This document shows, piece after piece, positions 41,523 to 50,457 of a DNA stretch of 64,000 nt; the stretch's first letter is position 1; the number at the start of each line of letters is the position of its first letter. The notes below the pieces were generated by a model, which saw only the letters and a list, made by a program, of their open reading frames with translations, did not search any database and was not told the DNA's origin. Source of the DNA: Shewanella jiangmenensis (GTDB lineage: Bacteria > Pseudomonadota > Gammaproteobacteria > Enterobacterales > Shewanellaceae); NCBI RefSeq assembly GCF_018596335.1, contig NZ_JAHEPS010000001.1, forward strand, positions 248,001 to 312,000, written 5' to 3'. Both the position numbers and the translations under genes were made by a program.

Positions 41523-44306
41523 TCAAATTAACATCAGTTGTTCGACGCCATTCCTGCTGTAATTAATTTTCAAAACAGCAAGTACAGGTTCAAGAATGGG
41601 CAGCAGTTGTTTCTCAAAATAATAGTCATAATCCACCGCCGCAGTCTGAAAAGACACAGGCTCGGCGCCACTCTTGGTCATTCGATATTCGATACGCACA
41701 CCGCGCCTGCCAAAGCGCTCATCGCCGCTGGCTTTCACCAGTGCACTCGCTGCCCTGACATGGGGCGCAGATTTGGCGGTATATTGGCTGATATCCCGCT
41801 TAAGCCGCTTTCTGAACACCAGTTCTTCATCTAGCTCACCGCGATAAAGTGCCGATTCGATAGCTTCGATGTAAGAAAGCGGCGACTCACCGGCAAACAG
41901 CCTGCGGTACAATTCAAATTGCACCCGCCGCGCCAGTGGCGACCAATCGGTTCTGACCTGCTCCATCCCCTTAAACACAAGTTCAGGCACTCCTTCTTTA
42001 ATATATTGACCAACATAGCGTTTTTTACTGCCTTCGGTAGAATGGCGCAGCGTGGGCATAAAAAATCGTTCATAGTGGCGCTCAAACTCAAGCTCAAGAA
42101 AACTGGTGATGCCATATTGCTCACCAAGCCGTTTTCGCCAGCGCTCGTTGACCATGTTTACCAACCCCCGGCCTATGGCATCCGCCTCGCTCGCCTCATC
42201 CCCCAGCCACACAAAGGTGGAGTCAGTATCACCGTAAATCACCCTGTGCCCTTCAGCCTCAATCCACTCACGGGTCGTGCGCATGATTTCATGGCCCCTA
42301 AGGGTGATGGAGCTGGCAAGGCGATGGTCGTGAAACACGCAGCCACGGGAGCCAAGCACGCCGTAAAGCGAGTTCATGATAATTTTCACCGCCTGCGACA
42401 TGGCGCTGTTGCCATCGGCTTTGGCCTGTTCGCGCCGCTTGGCGAGAGTTTCAATCAGCTTTGGCAATATCGGCTCATCGCGGCTGAATCTCGCGCCGCG
42501 AAAACCCTCAACCCCCAGCGATTCGCTCTGGCTTAAGCCCAACACCAAACCTTTTGGGTCAATCAAAAAGGTGCGGATGATCGATGGATAAAGACTTTTA
42601 TAATCAAGCACCAACACATTACGGTATAAGCCGGGAACAGAATCCATCACATAGCCACCGGGGCTGTCAGGGCCAGGCTCCAAGCGCATGGCTGGTGCCA
42701 CAAACCCCGCGCGATGTAAATGGGGCAAATACAGGTTATTGAAGGCGGCGACACTCGCCCCCACCCTGCCAAGCTCTAGGCCGGTCAGCCGGGCTCGCTC
42801 CAGCGCAAAGTTGATAAGGTCGGTTTTGGCAAAAATGTCCCACACCAAACGGCAATCGGTGAGATTGTAAAATGCCAGCGCCGCCTTATCTTGGTTAAAA
42901 AGCCGGGTGATTTCCTCGCCCCGGTCGTCCGGATTATGTATCGCCTTGCCTTCAGCAAGCAGCGCATTGGCGACTTTATCAAGCGCAAAGCTGTCAAAGT
43001 TGTAAAAGGCAGCCTTGAGCCAATCTATGCCATCAAGTACCACTCTGCCGGGTAAATCCAGGGTTTCTGGCCGGTGTTTATCGTCAACTTTCCAGGATAA
43101 CGCCCGGCCAAAACGGCCGATATTCAAGCGGATGCCGTGATGGCGCGCCCGGCGCCACAGCAGAGACAGATCAAAAGTCACCACCGACCAGCCGAGGATA
43201 AGGTCAGGATCGTTGTCAGCAAACCACTGACAAAGCCTTAGCAGCAGCGCAAGCTCATCCTCGACCCAGCAGATATTGACGGATTGCGCAGCAAGCGGCG
43301 CTGCACCATCAACATCGAATTGCTGAGCCACGGCGGCATGCCTGCTTTGGTGTTCTTTAATCTCAATATCCTTTGCTGAGCCCACCATCAGCACCAAGGG
43401 CTCAACGTCGCCGTAAAGGCCAATGGAGTAAAGCTCGCCCTGCATACTGCATTCAATGTCGAGCGACACGGCTTTTAGGCTGATGGGCAAACTTGTGGCC
43501 CTGGCCCGGCTTGCCACAAACACGCCGTCAGATAGACGAAACTCACCGCCCAGCTCGGCATCAAGCGCAATAAAGCGCTCAATCAAAAATCGATGTTCGG
43601 CTTTGATATCGGCTTCAAAAAGCGGCAGCGATAGCTCACTCGCCCGGGCTGCGAGTTTGCGTACAAGCTGCGGCGTTTTCACATAAAGCGCACTGACCGG
43701 CCTTTGCTCAAAGCTTTGCAGTGGCAGCGGCTTTATATCTACCTCCGCCGCTGAAAAGCTGCCGGCAAGCACGGTGGCATCGTCACTGTGACAAAACGCC
43801 AGTGGCCGTTGCCCCGGCACTTCAACGCGCACCGGACCATTTTGGGTTTTAATAATGTATTCCACCAGCGCGTCGCCGCCGCGGCTCAGGGATGCGCGGG
43901 TCAGCACCCGCCCGCCAATCACAGTCGCGCCGGTGTTGGCCCCTGTGTTTTCAGGGTGAGAGTTTAACCGGCGAGAGTCAGTAGGGTGAGAGTTCAATTG
44001 GATTTGGTTTGGCGAGAGAGAGTTTGAAGCAGCTGCGTTCAATTGGAGTGGGTTTGACTGGGGTGAGTTTGCTGGGCTCGACTGAGATGGGTGCCCGTCA
44101 GGCGATGCACAGCCCATGCTCCTGTCACTGCTCTCGGTTGTAAAAACCTGCTTTTGAGCAGGTCCACTCTCCCCGCCTGTGGCAATGCTAACTTTAAGAA
44201 CAGCTTCACGATCAGTTTCACGATCAGTCTCAAGATAAGTAGCTGACTCGCTCAGTTCAATATCATCAGTTAAGGCGACATTGGCCGCTGGGGACGCAGG
44301 AAACAC
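41523..44306 (-). CDS. polB: DNA polymerase II with an extra N-terminal region
   Basis: A family B DNA polymerase with 3'-5' exonuclease, SOS-induced in E. coli, used for replication restart and translesion synthesis. Exo I (SLDIEC), polymerase motif A (DYKSLYPSIIRTFLIDP), motif B (KIIMNSLYG) and motif C (YGDTDSTF) are all intact. Homology to E. coli PolB (783 residues) starts only at RVLTRASLSRGG, about 130 residues into this 927-residue protein. The extension is Ser/Asn/Pro-rich with repeats (LNSHP twice, NS-rich units). The frame opens at GTG 44342; GTG 44306 is preferred because GGAG lies six bases before it. A later start near 43930 lacks a ribosome binding site. It shares a LexA box with divergent dinG. 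Confidence 0.93.
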   Translation of the reverse strand: MFPASPAANVALTDDIELSESATYLETDRETDREAVLKVSIATGGESGPAQKQVFTTESSDRSMGCASPDGHPSQSSPANSPQSNPLQLNAAASNSLSPNQIQLNSHPTDSRRLNSHPENTGANTGATVIGGRVLTRASLSRGGDALVEYIIKTQNGPVRVEVPGQRPLAFCHSDDATVLAGSFSAAEVDIKPLPLQSFEQRPVSALYVKTPQLVRKLAARASELSLPLFEADIKAEHRFLIERFIALDAELGGEFRLSDGVFVASRARATSLPISLKAVSLDIECSMQGELYSIGLYGDVEPLVLMVGSAKDIEIKEHQSRHAAVAQQFDVDGAAPLAAQSVNICWVEDELALLLRLCQWFADNDPDLILGWSVVTFDLSLLWRRARHHGIRLNIGRFGRALSWKVDDKHRPETLDLPGRVVLDGIDWLKAAFYNFDSFALDKVANALLAEGKAIHNPDDRGEEITRLFNQDKAALAFYNLTDCRLVWDIFAKTDLINFALERARLTGLELGRVGASVAAFNNLYLPHLHRAGFVAPAMRLEPGPDSPGGYVMDSVPGLYRNVLVLDYKSLYPSIIRTFLIDPKGLVLGLSQSESLGVEGFRGARFSRDEPILPKLIETLAKRREQAKADGNSAMSQAVKIIMNSLYGVLGSRGCVFHDHRLASSITLRGHEIMRTTREWIEAEGHRVIYGDTDSTFVWLGDEASEADAIGRGLVNMVNERWRKRLGEQYGITSFLELEFERHYERFFMPTLRHSTEGSKKRYVGQYIKEGVPELVFKGMEQVRTDWSPLARRVQFELYRRLFAGESPLSYIEAIESALYRGELDEELVFRKRLKRDISQYTAKSAPHVRAASALVKASGDERFGRRGVRIEYRMTKSGAEPVSFQTAAVDYDYYFEKQLLPILEPVLAVLKINYSRNGVEQLMLI
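43954..44047. repeat. Repeats within the 5' extension of polB
   Basis: GGGTGAGAGTTTAACCGG (43954) and GGGTGAGAGTTCAATTGG (43984) are 30 bp apart; TTCAATTGGA recurs at 43993 and 44038, 45 bp apart. All spacings are multiples of 15 bp, so the polB frame is kept. Confidence 0.75.
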
Positions 44307-44377
44307 GGCAAACTCCGACCTTATTGGGCACAAATCTGGCACTTTGGAAACTTTGAGGTTCTTAGCCTAAGCAATCA

Positions 44378-44393
44378 CTGTTATTATGTACAG
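44378..44393. promoter_or_regulatory. LexA (SOS) box shared by polB and dinG
   Basis: CTGTTATTATGTACAG matches the LexA consensus CTGT-N8-ACAG with the required 10 bp between CTG and CAG. It is the only such site between the divergent SOS genes polB and dinG and lies 25 bp before the chosen dinG ATG. Its overlap with the more upstream ATG (44386) argues against that start. Confidence 0.9.
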
Positions 44394-44418
44394 CATAATT
44401 GAGCCAGCCGAGAGACCC

Positions 44419-46494
44419 ATGCTGCCAGAAACAGTCAAAACCCAGATCCGAGCCATCTACCGTGACATCGCCGCGGCCTTGCCCAATTTCCGCTCGCGGC
44501 GCGAACAAAACTACATGGTGGCAGAGATCTCAAAAACCCTGGCAGGTGAGTACGACAAACAGCGGCGCATCATAGTGGTTGAGGCCGGCACCGGGATTGG
44601 TAAGTCTCTCTCCTATATTTTAGGCACCATTCCGCTGGCGCTAACCCAAAAAAAGAAGGTGTGTATCGCCACCGCCACCGTGGCACTGCAGGAGCAACTG
44701 CTGCACAAAGATTTGCCGTTTTTTTTGGCGCAGTCAGGGCTTAACTTCCGCTTTGGTCTGGTAAAAGGGCGTCAGCGCTATGTGTGTCTTGCCAAGCTCG
44801 AAATGCTGATTGGCGACAATAACGGCACCCAGATGGCCATGTGGCAGACCAAACCCGATACCTCGCAGGTGGAGATGCTGCAAAAGCTGCATCAGGACTT
44901 TCACCACGGCCGCTGGAACGGTGAAATCGATACCCTGGAAACCCCACTGCCCGACCACCTGTGGCAACAAATCGCCTGCGACAAACACTCCTGCCATCGT
45001 CAGAATGTAAGCCATCGCAGCTGCCCGTTCCACAAGGCACGGGAAGACGTGGACACCTGGGATGTACTCATCGCCAACCACAGTTTGCTGTTTGCCGATC
45101 TGGAGCTTGGCGGCGGGGTGATTTTGCCTGATCCCGAAGAAGTGTTTTACGTCATCGACGAAGCACATCACCTGCCAGTGGTGGCGCGGGACTTCTCCAG
45201 CGCCCAGGCCACCCTCAGGGGCGCCGCCGATTGGCTTGAGAAAATCGCCAAAACCGCCGTTAAATTGCAGCATCAAATCAAAAGCAACAACATTATTGCG
45301 CCCTCACAGGCGATGCAGGATCACGTTGCCGATTTAACCTCAATGCTCAATCAGGTTGCCCATTACTGCGACGGCGAGCGCTCAAAGTTTGATAACAACG
45401 AAAACCGGCTGCGCTTCACCCATGGCGCGCTGCCGGAAGTACTTAAACGGCACGCCGAAAACCTCGCCACCGCCAGCAGTGGCGCGCTTAAGCAATTCAA
45501 TAAGATGCAGGTGCTTCTGGCCGAAGCCATCAAGGACGGCGACATACCTCGCCATCAGGCCGATGTGCTGCAAACCGAAACCGGCTTTATGCTGCAGCGG
45601 CTTGAGAATCTGTACAAGCTGTGGAAAATGATGGCCAAAGAGGACAGCAAAAAAGGCGCGCCCACCGCGCGCTGGATTGAGCTGCTGCCCGGTAACAAAC
45701 AGCTCGATTACCTGTTTTGCGCCTCGCCCATCGAAGTCGGCTTTATGCTCGAATCCATGCTGTGGGAAAAGGCCGCCGGCGTAGTGCTGTGCAGCGCTAC
45801 ACTCAAGGCGCTGGATCAGTTCGACTATTTTGCCCATCAGGTAGGTTTGTCGCTCCACGATGGCAGCCGCTATCTGTCGCTGCAATCTCCCTTCGACTTT
45901 GAAAACAACGCGACGCTCTATTTGCCCAAGATGCGAACCGAGCCGACCGACGATGCCTACACCGAGGAGCTTGCCGAACACATTCTTAAGCTCACCGAAA
46001 ACGAGATGGCGAGCCTGGTGCTGTTTGCCTCCTACTGGCAGATGGAAAAGGTGGCCGAAATCATCGGGCCAAAACTTAAAATTCCGCTGCTTATTCAGGG
46101 TAATGCGCCGCGCCAGCAACTGCTTGAAAGCCACAAAAAGCGCTGTGACGAAGGCAAAGCCTCGCTGCTGTTTGGTACCGGCAGTTTTTCAGAGGGTCTC
46201 GACTTACCCGGCGACTACCTTACCAATTTGATTGTGACCAAACTGCCCTTTGCCGTGCCGACATCACCGGTGGAACAGGCCCACGCCGAATACATCAAGG
46301 CCCGCGGCGGCAATCCGTTTTTGCAGCTCACTATCCCCGATGCGTCGCGAAAGCTTATTCAAAGCTGTGGCCGCCTGCTGCGAAAAGAGCAGGATTACGG
46401 CCGGATCACCATTCTGGATCGCCGCTTGGTGAGTAAACGCTATGGTAAATCCCTGCTCGATGCCCTGCCGCCCTATCGTCGGGTTATAGAGTAA
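44419..46494 (+). CDS. dinG: ATP-dependent DNA helicase DinG
   Basis: A 691-residue XPD-like, iron-sulfur, 5'-3' DNA helicase that unwinds R-loops and forked DNA. Motif I (EAGTGIGKS) is near residue 57 and motif II is DEAH. Between them are the four cluster cysteines: YVCLAKL, then C in IACDKHSC and SCPF. The later motifs include LFGTGSFSEGLDLPG and QSCGRLLR. The frame opens at ATG 44386, which lies inside the LexA box; the ATG at 44419 gives the N-terminus MLPETVKTQIRAIYRDI, aligned with E. coli DinG, and is chosen. The SOS box indicates DNA damage induction. Confidence 0.95.
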   Translation: MLPETVKTQIRAIYRDIAAALPNFRSRREQNYMVAEISKTLAGEYDKQRRIIVVEAGTGIGKSLSYILGTIPLALTQKKKVCIATATVALQEQLLHKDLPFFLAQSGLNFRFGLVKGRQRYVCLAKLEMLIGDNNGTQMAMWQTKPDTSQVEMLQKLHQDFHHGRWNGEIDTLETPLPDHLWQQIACDKHSCHRQNVSHRSCPFHKAREDVDTWDVLIANHSLLFADLELGGGVILPDPEEVFYVIDEAHHLPVVARDFSSAQATLRGAADWLEKIAKTAVKLQHQIKSNNIIAPSQAMQDHVADLTSMLNQVAHYCDGERSKFDNNENRLRFTHGALPEVLKRHAENLATASSGALKQFNKMQVLLAEAIKDGDIPRHQADVLQTETGFMLQRLENLYKLWKMMAKEDSKKGAPTARWIELLPGNKQLDYLFCASPIEVGFMLESMLWEKAAGVVLCSATLKALDQFDYFAHQVGLSLHDGSRYLSLQSPFDFENNATLYLPKMRTEPTDDAYTEELAEHILKLTENEMASLVLFASYWQMEKVAEIIGPKLKIPLLIQGNAPRQQLLESHKKRCDEGKASLLFGTGSFSEGLDLPGDYLTNLIVTKLPFAVPTSPVEQAHAEYIKARGGNPFLQLTIPDASRKLIQSCGRLLRKEQDYGRITILDRRLVSKRYGKSLLDALPPYRRVIE

Positions 46495-46522
46495 GTAAGT
46501 CGCCGGCGGCTATTTAACTAAT

Positions 46523-46640
46523 CGCTCTTCGAGAAATTGACTAACCACTCGTCGAGTAATTGACTGTTCGTCGAGTAATTTGAAAAGCGCTCATCGGATA
46601 ATTAAGTAACAGGTCGACGGGTGATTGAGTAACAGGTAAG
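46523..46640. repeat. Degenerate repeats after dinG
   Basis: TCGAG-TAATTGA-like units begin near 46529, 46552, 46571 and 46594 (spacings 23, 19, 23), followed by GTAACAGGT at 46606 and 46629, again 23 bp apart. This fills the gap between the dinG stop and priC. Confidence 0.6.
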
Positions 46641-46689
46641 GTGACACAAACAAGCAGCCAGACTCATCCAGCCACCGGAGCACAAGTCA

Positions 46690-47352
46690 GTGAAATACGA
46701 TGCCTTGCTGGCCCGGCTATGGGGCCAGCTTAAAAAACTCGAGCAGGAAGTGCTGCAGCACGATGCCGCCTTGCCGCCACAAAGCCGTAAGCTGCTGCAG
46801 GATACCGAACGATTTAACGACGAGCTGTTTTTACAGCACGGCGCTGCGCTTTATCCCTGTATCGCCCAAATCGAGAAAGACATAAGGGCATTGGAAAAGC
46901 GGCTGCAACTAAACCTCAGCGCCGGCACCATAGTGGCGGCCTGTGCGCGCATCAACGACAGATTCAGCGCCGTCAAACGCGCCCTTGGTACCACGGCAAT
47001 CGGCGTCAAAGCCCAGGCTCAGGCCAAAGACAGCGCCCGAAAACGCATGGCATCCCGTCAACATCAGCAACATGACAACAGCGGTTTTGCCTGGATTGCC
47101 GCCAGTGTGATGCAAAACAGTCATCAGCTGTACGATGAATTGAATAAACATTTGAACTGGGCCAGAAAAATAGAGTCAAAGCTGGGAGAGCTTGAAACAA
47201 TGCTTGAAAATTGTCACGGTGCTGACAAAATCAAAGCGCAAAATGAGATCCTGTTGATGCACCGCCGCCTAGGGAAATGCCGTCAGGCCATCAGCTATAT
47301 CGAAGACCGCATCCAGGCATTCGAGCGGCCGTATCAAAGTCACAATCGTTAA
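46690..47352 (+). CDS. priC: Primosomal replication protein N'' (PriC)
   Basis: A 220-residue mostly helical protein. The C-terminal segment with LLMHRRLGKCRQAISYIEDRI aligns with the end of E. coli PriC (175 residues), and the N-terminus LLARLWGQLKKLEQEV fits as well. PriC reloads the replicative helicase at abandoned forks. The middle (about 95-135) is a less conserved basic linker. The start is GTG at 46690 with GGAG ten bases upstream. Its position after dinG and polB puts three replication-rescue genes together, although only polB and dinG show the SOS box. Confidence 0.85.
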   Translation: MKYDALLARLWGQLKKLEQEVLQHDAALPPQSRKLLQDTERFNDELFLQHGAALYPCIAQIEKDIRALEKRLQLNLSAGTIVAACARINDRFSAVKRALGTTAIGVKAQAQAKDSARKRMASRQHQQHDNSGFAWIAASVMQNSHQLYDELNKHLNWARKIESKLGELETMLENCHGADKIKAQNEILLMHRRLGKCRQAISYIEDRIQAFERPYQSHNR

Positions 47353-47361
47353 GGAGCAACA

Positions 47362-48108
47362 ATGAAATCAGTTTTGCCTGTCGGTGCCCTGCTCGCGCTC
47401 GCCGCTTCCTCCTCCGTGTTTGCCGGCAGCCTGACCATTCCGATGGCTTTCGAGTATCTGGCATTGGATGGCCAGCAGATAGCCACCAACAGCTTTACTC
47501 ACAAAGCTGAGATTGAGCTGACACCCGGCACCCACAAAATCGCCATTCGCTACCACGACGTAGTGCAGGATGAATTCAGCGACAGCCAAACCTTTGTAAA
47601 GTCAGCGCCCTTTATCCTGACCCTCAATGTCGAAGGCGATTACGACTACTTGCTTAAGCCTGCTACCGGCGAAGTCATCAAACAGCCAAAGCAGTTTGCC
47701 AAGGCGCCCCAGGTGGTCGTGACCCGCGCCGACAAGGGCGACGTGGCGTACAAGGTGTTCCAGAGCGACTATAAAGAAGACAGTTTTGTTGAGCGCCTGT
47801 TTGGCGGCAGTAAAGGTGTGAATGTCGATGAGGCAAGCGCCGCCGCAACCGCAGCCGGCGTAACAGCCGTTGCCGCTATGCCAACGGCAAGCCAGAGTGC
47901 ACCGGTTGTGCAGCAAACCGCGCTGAGCCACAGCGCCGATGCTGCTGCGCCCGCAGCAGCTGCCAGCCTGCCAGCTGCAAGCGCACCGGCAAACGGTATG
48001 CCAGCCGCGAATGAGGCCCATGCCGAGCAGATGCTGCAATACTGGTGGCTGCAGGCCGATGAGAAAACCCGCAAGGAATTTATGAGCTGGGCCATCAAGC
48101 AGCTCTGA
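47362..48108 (+). CDS. DUF2057 (YccT/CsgI-like) periplasmic protein
   Basis: A 248-residue exported protein of the DUF2057 family. The signal peptide (about 1-21, ending VFAGS) is followed by the domain ([17 protein letters not shown] through [17 protein letters not shown]). An Ala/Pro/Ser-rich linker (about 155-220) leads to a conserved end, [23 protein letters not shown]. coli YccT (CsgI) in this family inhibits curli formation, but the linker and tail are extra here, so function should not be copied over. TAAGGAG upstream of the ATG, nine bases after priC, suggests cotranscription. Confidence 0.85.
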   Translation: MKSVLPVGALLALAASSSVFAGSLTIPMAFEYLALDGQQIATNSFTHKAEIELTPGTHKIAIRYHDVVQDEFSDSQTFVKSAPFILTLNVEGDYDYLLKPATGEVIKQPKQFAKAPQVVVTRADKGDVAYKVFQSDYKEDSFVERLFGGSKGVNVDEASAAATAAGVTAVAAMPTASQSAPVVQQTALSHSADAAAPAAAASLPAASAPANGMPAANEAHAEQMLQYWWLQADEKTRKEFMSWAIKQL

Positions 48109-48169
48109 TTGTGCTTGTACGCCTTATGCCCTGCGCTTTTTAGATCCGTGATTTAAGGTCAGCCTCAGA

Positions 48170-49081
48170 ATGGTGCCGCTTGTCTATCACACCAGCTATT
48201 CTCAGCTGGTGTTGCCGGCGCGGCATCCTTTTCCCATCACCAAATATCAGCACCTGCAGCAATACCTGTTGACCCAAGGCATTGCCACAGAATCACAATT
48301 TGTCTCCCCCGCGCCGGTGAGCATTGATGCGCTTTGCCGCATTCATTCAGCGCAATATGTCCAGGATTTTATCAATGGCACCCTGCCCGCCGGCGCTATT
48401 CGCCGCCTTGGATTTCCCTGGAGCGAAAATCTTGTAAACCGCACCCTGCACTCGGTGGGCGGCAGTGCACTGTGCGCACGACTTGCGATGGAACATGGCA
48501 TAGCGCTGCATTTGGCTGGCGGCTATCACCACGCCCATTATGATTTTGGCAGTGGTTACTGCGTGTTTAACGATCTGGTGTTTGCCGCCCGGGAGCTGAT
48601 TGATAACGGCCTTGCCGAGCGGGTAATGATTGTCGACTGCGACGTACATCAGGGCGATGGCACCGCAACCCTGTGTCAGCAAGAGCCGGACATTATCAGC
48701 CTGTCACTGCACTGCGACAGTAACTTCCCGAGCCGAAAACCCGCGTCTGACTATGATGTGCCGCTCGCCAAAGGTATGGGTGATAACGATTATATTCATA
48801 CGCTTAAAGAAACCCTCAGCTACCTGATCAGGCTGGAAAAACCAGATGCCATTCTCTATGATGCGGGAGTGGACATACATCAGGACGACCGGCTCGGCTA
48901 TCTTGATGTCAGTACCCAGGGGCTGTTTGAGCGGGACAGCCTGGTGCTCAATATCGCCAAACGCGCCGGGATACCGCTCGCAGCCGTTATAGGCGGCGGA
49001 TACAGCACAAATCCGCTACACTTGAGCGAAAGACACAGCCAATTGTTTATTGCCGCCAAGCTGTTGTGGCAAGAGGAATAA
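48170..49081 (+). CDS. Histone deacetylase-like amidohydrolase
   Basis: A 303-residue arginase-deacetylase fold protein, closest in style to the class IV (HDAC11-like) group. Visible active-site parts are the paired histidines and GYCVFND in GGYHHAHYDFGSGYCVFND, the metal-binding VDCDVHQGDGT, and the aspartate in LYDAGVDIHQDDRLG; GGGYS closes the site. Bacterial members act on acetylated polyamines, acetoin-related or protein substrates, so the substrate is open. AAGG upstream of the ATG is weak. It is followed by comFB after 20 bp and may be cotranscribed with the DUF2057 gene. Confidence 0.93.
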   Translation: MVPLVYHTSYSQLVLPARHPFPITKYQHLQQYLLTQGIATESQFVSPAPVSIDALCRIHSAQYVQDFINGTLPAGAIRRLGFPWSENLVNRTLHSVGGSALCARLAMEHGIALHLAGGYHHAHYDFGSGYCVFNDLVFAARELIDNGLAERVMIVDCDVHQGDGTATLCQQEPDIISLSLHCDSNFPSRKPASDYDVPLAKGMGDNDYIHTLKETLSYLIRLEKPDAILYDAGVDIHQDDRLGYLDVSTQGLFERDSLVLNIAKRAGIPLAAVIGGGYSTNPLHLSERHSQLFIAAKLLWQEE

Positions 49082-49101
49082 TCCAAACCGCGGAGCACCT
49101 T

Positions 49102-49395
49102 ATGCAACTCGAGATCCGAAACTATTACGAAGTGCTGCTGATGGAAATTCTTTCCGATGAAGGACTGATGGACGAGTTGCCGGAAGATTATCTGGCGGAT
49201 CTGTCCTGTATCACCCTAAACCAACTGCCGGTGCGCTATATCCGCCACTTGGTTGATACCTATTTCTTCGAGGATTACAACGAGCTGCAGCAAATGAAAA
49301 ATGAAATTCAGGCTGCGCTGGAAAAATCCCGCGCCTTTCTCAAGCGCCGCAATCTGCAGCGGCTGCGCGATCTTGAAAACGACGCCGGCGCCTGA
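49102..49395 (+). CDS. ComFB-like protein
   Basis: A 97-residue protein of the ComFB family: EIRNYYEVLLMEIL at the N-terminus, the central LSCITLNQLPVRYI with the conserved cysteine, and the helix YEFFEDYNELQ-type segment. In cyanobacteria and others ComFB proteins bind cyclic dinucleotides, so a second-messenger role is possible here beside the PilZ protein. The frame opens upstream inside the deacetylase gene; the ATG at 49102 has GGAG six bases in front and is chosen. Confidence 0.85.
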   Translation: MQLEIRNYYEVLLMEILSDEGLMDELPEDYLADLSCITLNQLPVRYIRHLVDTYFFEDYNELQQMKNEIQAALEKSRAFLKRRNLQRLRDLENDAGA

Positions 49396-49713
49396 TTGCG
49401 TAAAACGAGCGACGAATTATTCAAGGCCGCCGCCAAGACGCAGGGACATTAGTTTCGGCTTAAATGTCGCATCTCATTTATCGCTGCTATTTAACAGGTT
49501 AGCAGGGCGATTTAGTTCACGGGGCAACTGAACCCTGCAAATTAACCGGGCGATTGAACGCTGCAATGTACCACCAAGTGTACCACCGCCGTGAAACAAA
49601 CAGCCTCGTTAAAAACAGCGAAGCAACGCAAAGCGCAAATACAAAAATTTGGCTTTAAAACCAATAATGTAGAGAGATGCTTGATGGAGAGTAACTGGCG
49701 GAGAGCGAGATTT
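49396..49713. other. Gap between comFB and the 4.5S RNA gene
   Basis: No gene is supported. The structured part is a loose repeat: GGGCGATT at 49505 and 49548, with GGGCAACTGAACCCTGCAA at 49522 and GGGCGATTGAACGCTGCAA at 49548 (26 bp apart), then GTACCACC twice near 49568 and 49581. Confidence 0.5.
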
Positions 49714-49824
49714 GGAGGCTCCCCCAGAGCCACACCCCGGCACACGAGTCGCCTGCTGCGGTTGCTTCCTTCCGGACCTGGCCGAGTTCACAGGTTATCA
49801 TTGCGGGGGGACCCTGGGGTCACC
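49714..49824 (-). ncRNA. ffs: 4.5S (signal recognition particle) RNA
   Basis: On the minus strand the hallmark SRP sequence CAGGTCCGGAAGGAAGCA is present, with both internal loops of the Ffh-binding hairpin. The two ends pair (CCCCAG near the 5' end with CTGGGG near the 3' end) to close the long hairpin, giving about 111 nt, like E. coli 4.5S RNA (114). The RNA binds Ffh and targets inner-membrane proteins to the Sec translocon. Any open frames across it are chance. Exact ends are set by pairing and may be off by a few bases. Confidence 0.96.
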
Positions 49825-49866
49825 ATTGATTTCCACAGTAAATGGCATAAGTGTGGAACGGCGCTG

Positions 49867-49896
49867 ATTATCCCCTATAGCCTCGGCGCAAATCAA
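49867..49896 (-). promoter_or_regulatory. Candidate promoter of the 4.5S RNA gene
   Basis: Read on the minus strand TTGATT (49896-49891), 18 bp, GATAAT (49872-49867), with a GC-rich segment after it. This predicts a start near 49860 and a leader of about 35 nt before the mature RNA, consistent with processing as in E. coli. Confidence 0.6.
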
Positions 49897-49960
49897 GTTA
49901 AACCCGGAAGAATTCGCCCAAGCGTCCGTTAACTGTGCAATTGATAAACAAATGATAAGC

Positions 49961-49985
49961 AAAAGGCCTGCAAAGCAGGCCTTTT
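49961..49985 (-). terminator. Rho-independent terminator of the ComEA-like gene
   Basis: AAAAGGCCTGC / GCAGGCCTTTT stem with a 3-base loop, 18 bp after the stop codon. Confidence 0.85.
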
Positions 49986-50002
49986 GTGTGCTGATGTTAC
50001 CG

Positions 50003-50347
50003 TTACAGCGTCAGCAGATGGCGGTTATCCTCAAGCACCTTACTGCCGATGCCGGACACCTTGGTCAAATCTTCTACCGTGGCAAACTGGCCATACTGCT
50101 TACGATACTCGACTATCGCCTTGGCTTTGGCATCGCCCACACCTTTAAGAAGCTTAAGTTCGGCCTCACTTGCGGTGTTGATGTTGATTTTACTGCTTTG
50201 GGCCACAGCGGCATCGGCTGTTTTTTCAGCCTTTTGCTCGGCGCTGGTAGCAGCTTTAGAGACATCGGCAGACTTAGAGGCGTCGGCAGCCACTGCAGAA
50301 AACTGAGTTGCAGCGGCAACTAACAGGGTAACAAGGATTTTGTTCAT
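50003..50347 (-). CDS. ComEA-like helix-hairpin-helix DNA-binding protein
   Basis: A 114-residue exported protein. A signal peptide (residues 1-21, ending SAVAAD) precedes an Ala/Lys/Ser linker and then a ComEA-type tandem helix-hairpin-helix domain: ININTASEAELKLLKGVGDAKAKAIVEYRKQYG, followed by LTKVSGIGSK. Short periplasmic ComEA proteins bind incoming DNA during natural transformation in Vibrio, though in Shewanella this role is less sure. Monocistronic with its own terminator. Confidence 0.9.
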   Translation of the reverse strand: MNKILVTLLVAAATQFSAVAADASKSADVSKAATSAEQKAEKTADAAVAQSSKININTASEAELKLLKGVGDAKAKAIVEYRKQYGQFATVEDLTKVSGIGSKVLEDNRHLLTL

Positions 50348-50457
50348 AAATCACTCCGTTGATAATTAACGTGGCCAGAGACTCCCTTTCCGTGCCACAT
50401 CAATAAATCTAGTTACCCTTTGCCCAATTACCAACTTTTGACTTAAAAACTTTTGCA

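Noticed and set aside
44386..44418. ATG at 44386 as the dinG start
   Set aside because: It lies inside the LexA box; the ATG at 44419 matches the E. coli N-terminus.
49591..49932. 113-codon open frame over the 4.5S RNA region
   Set aside because: The SRP RNA signature and closing stem explain the sequence; the frame is chance.
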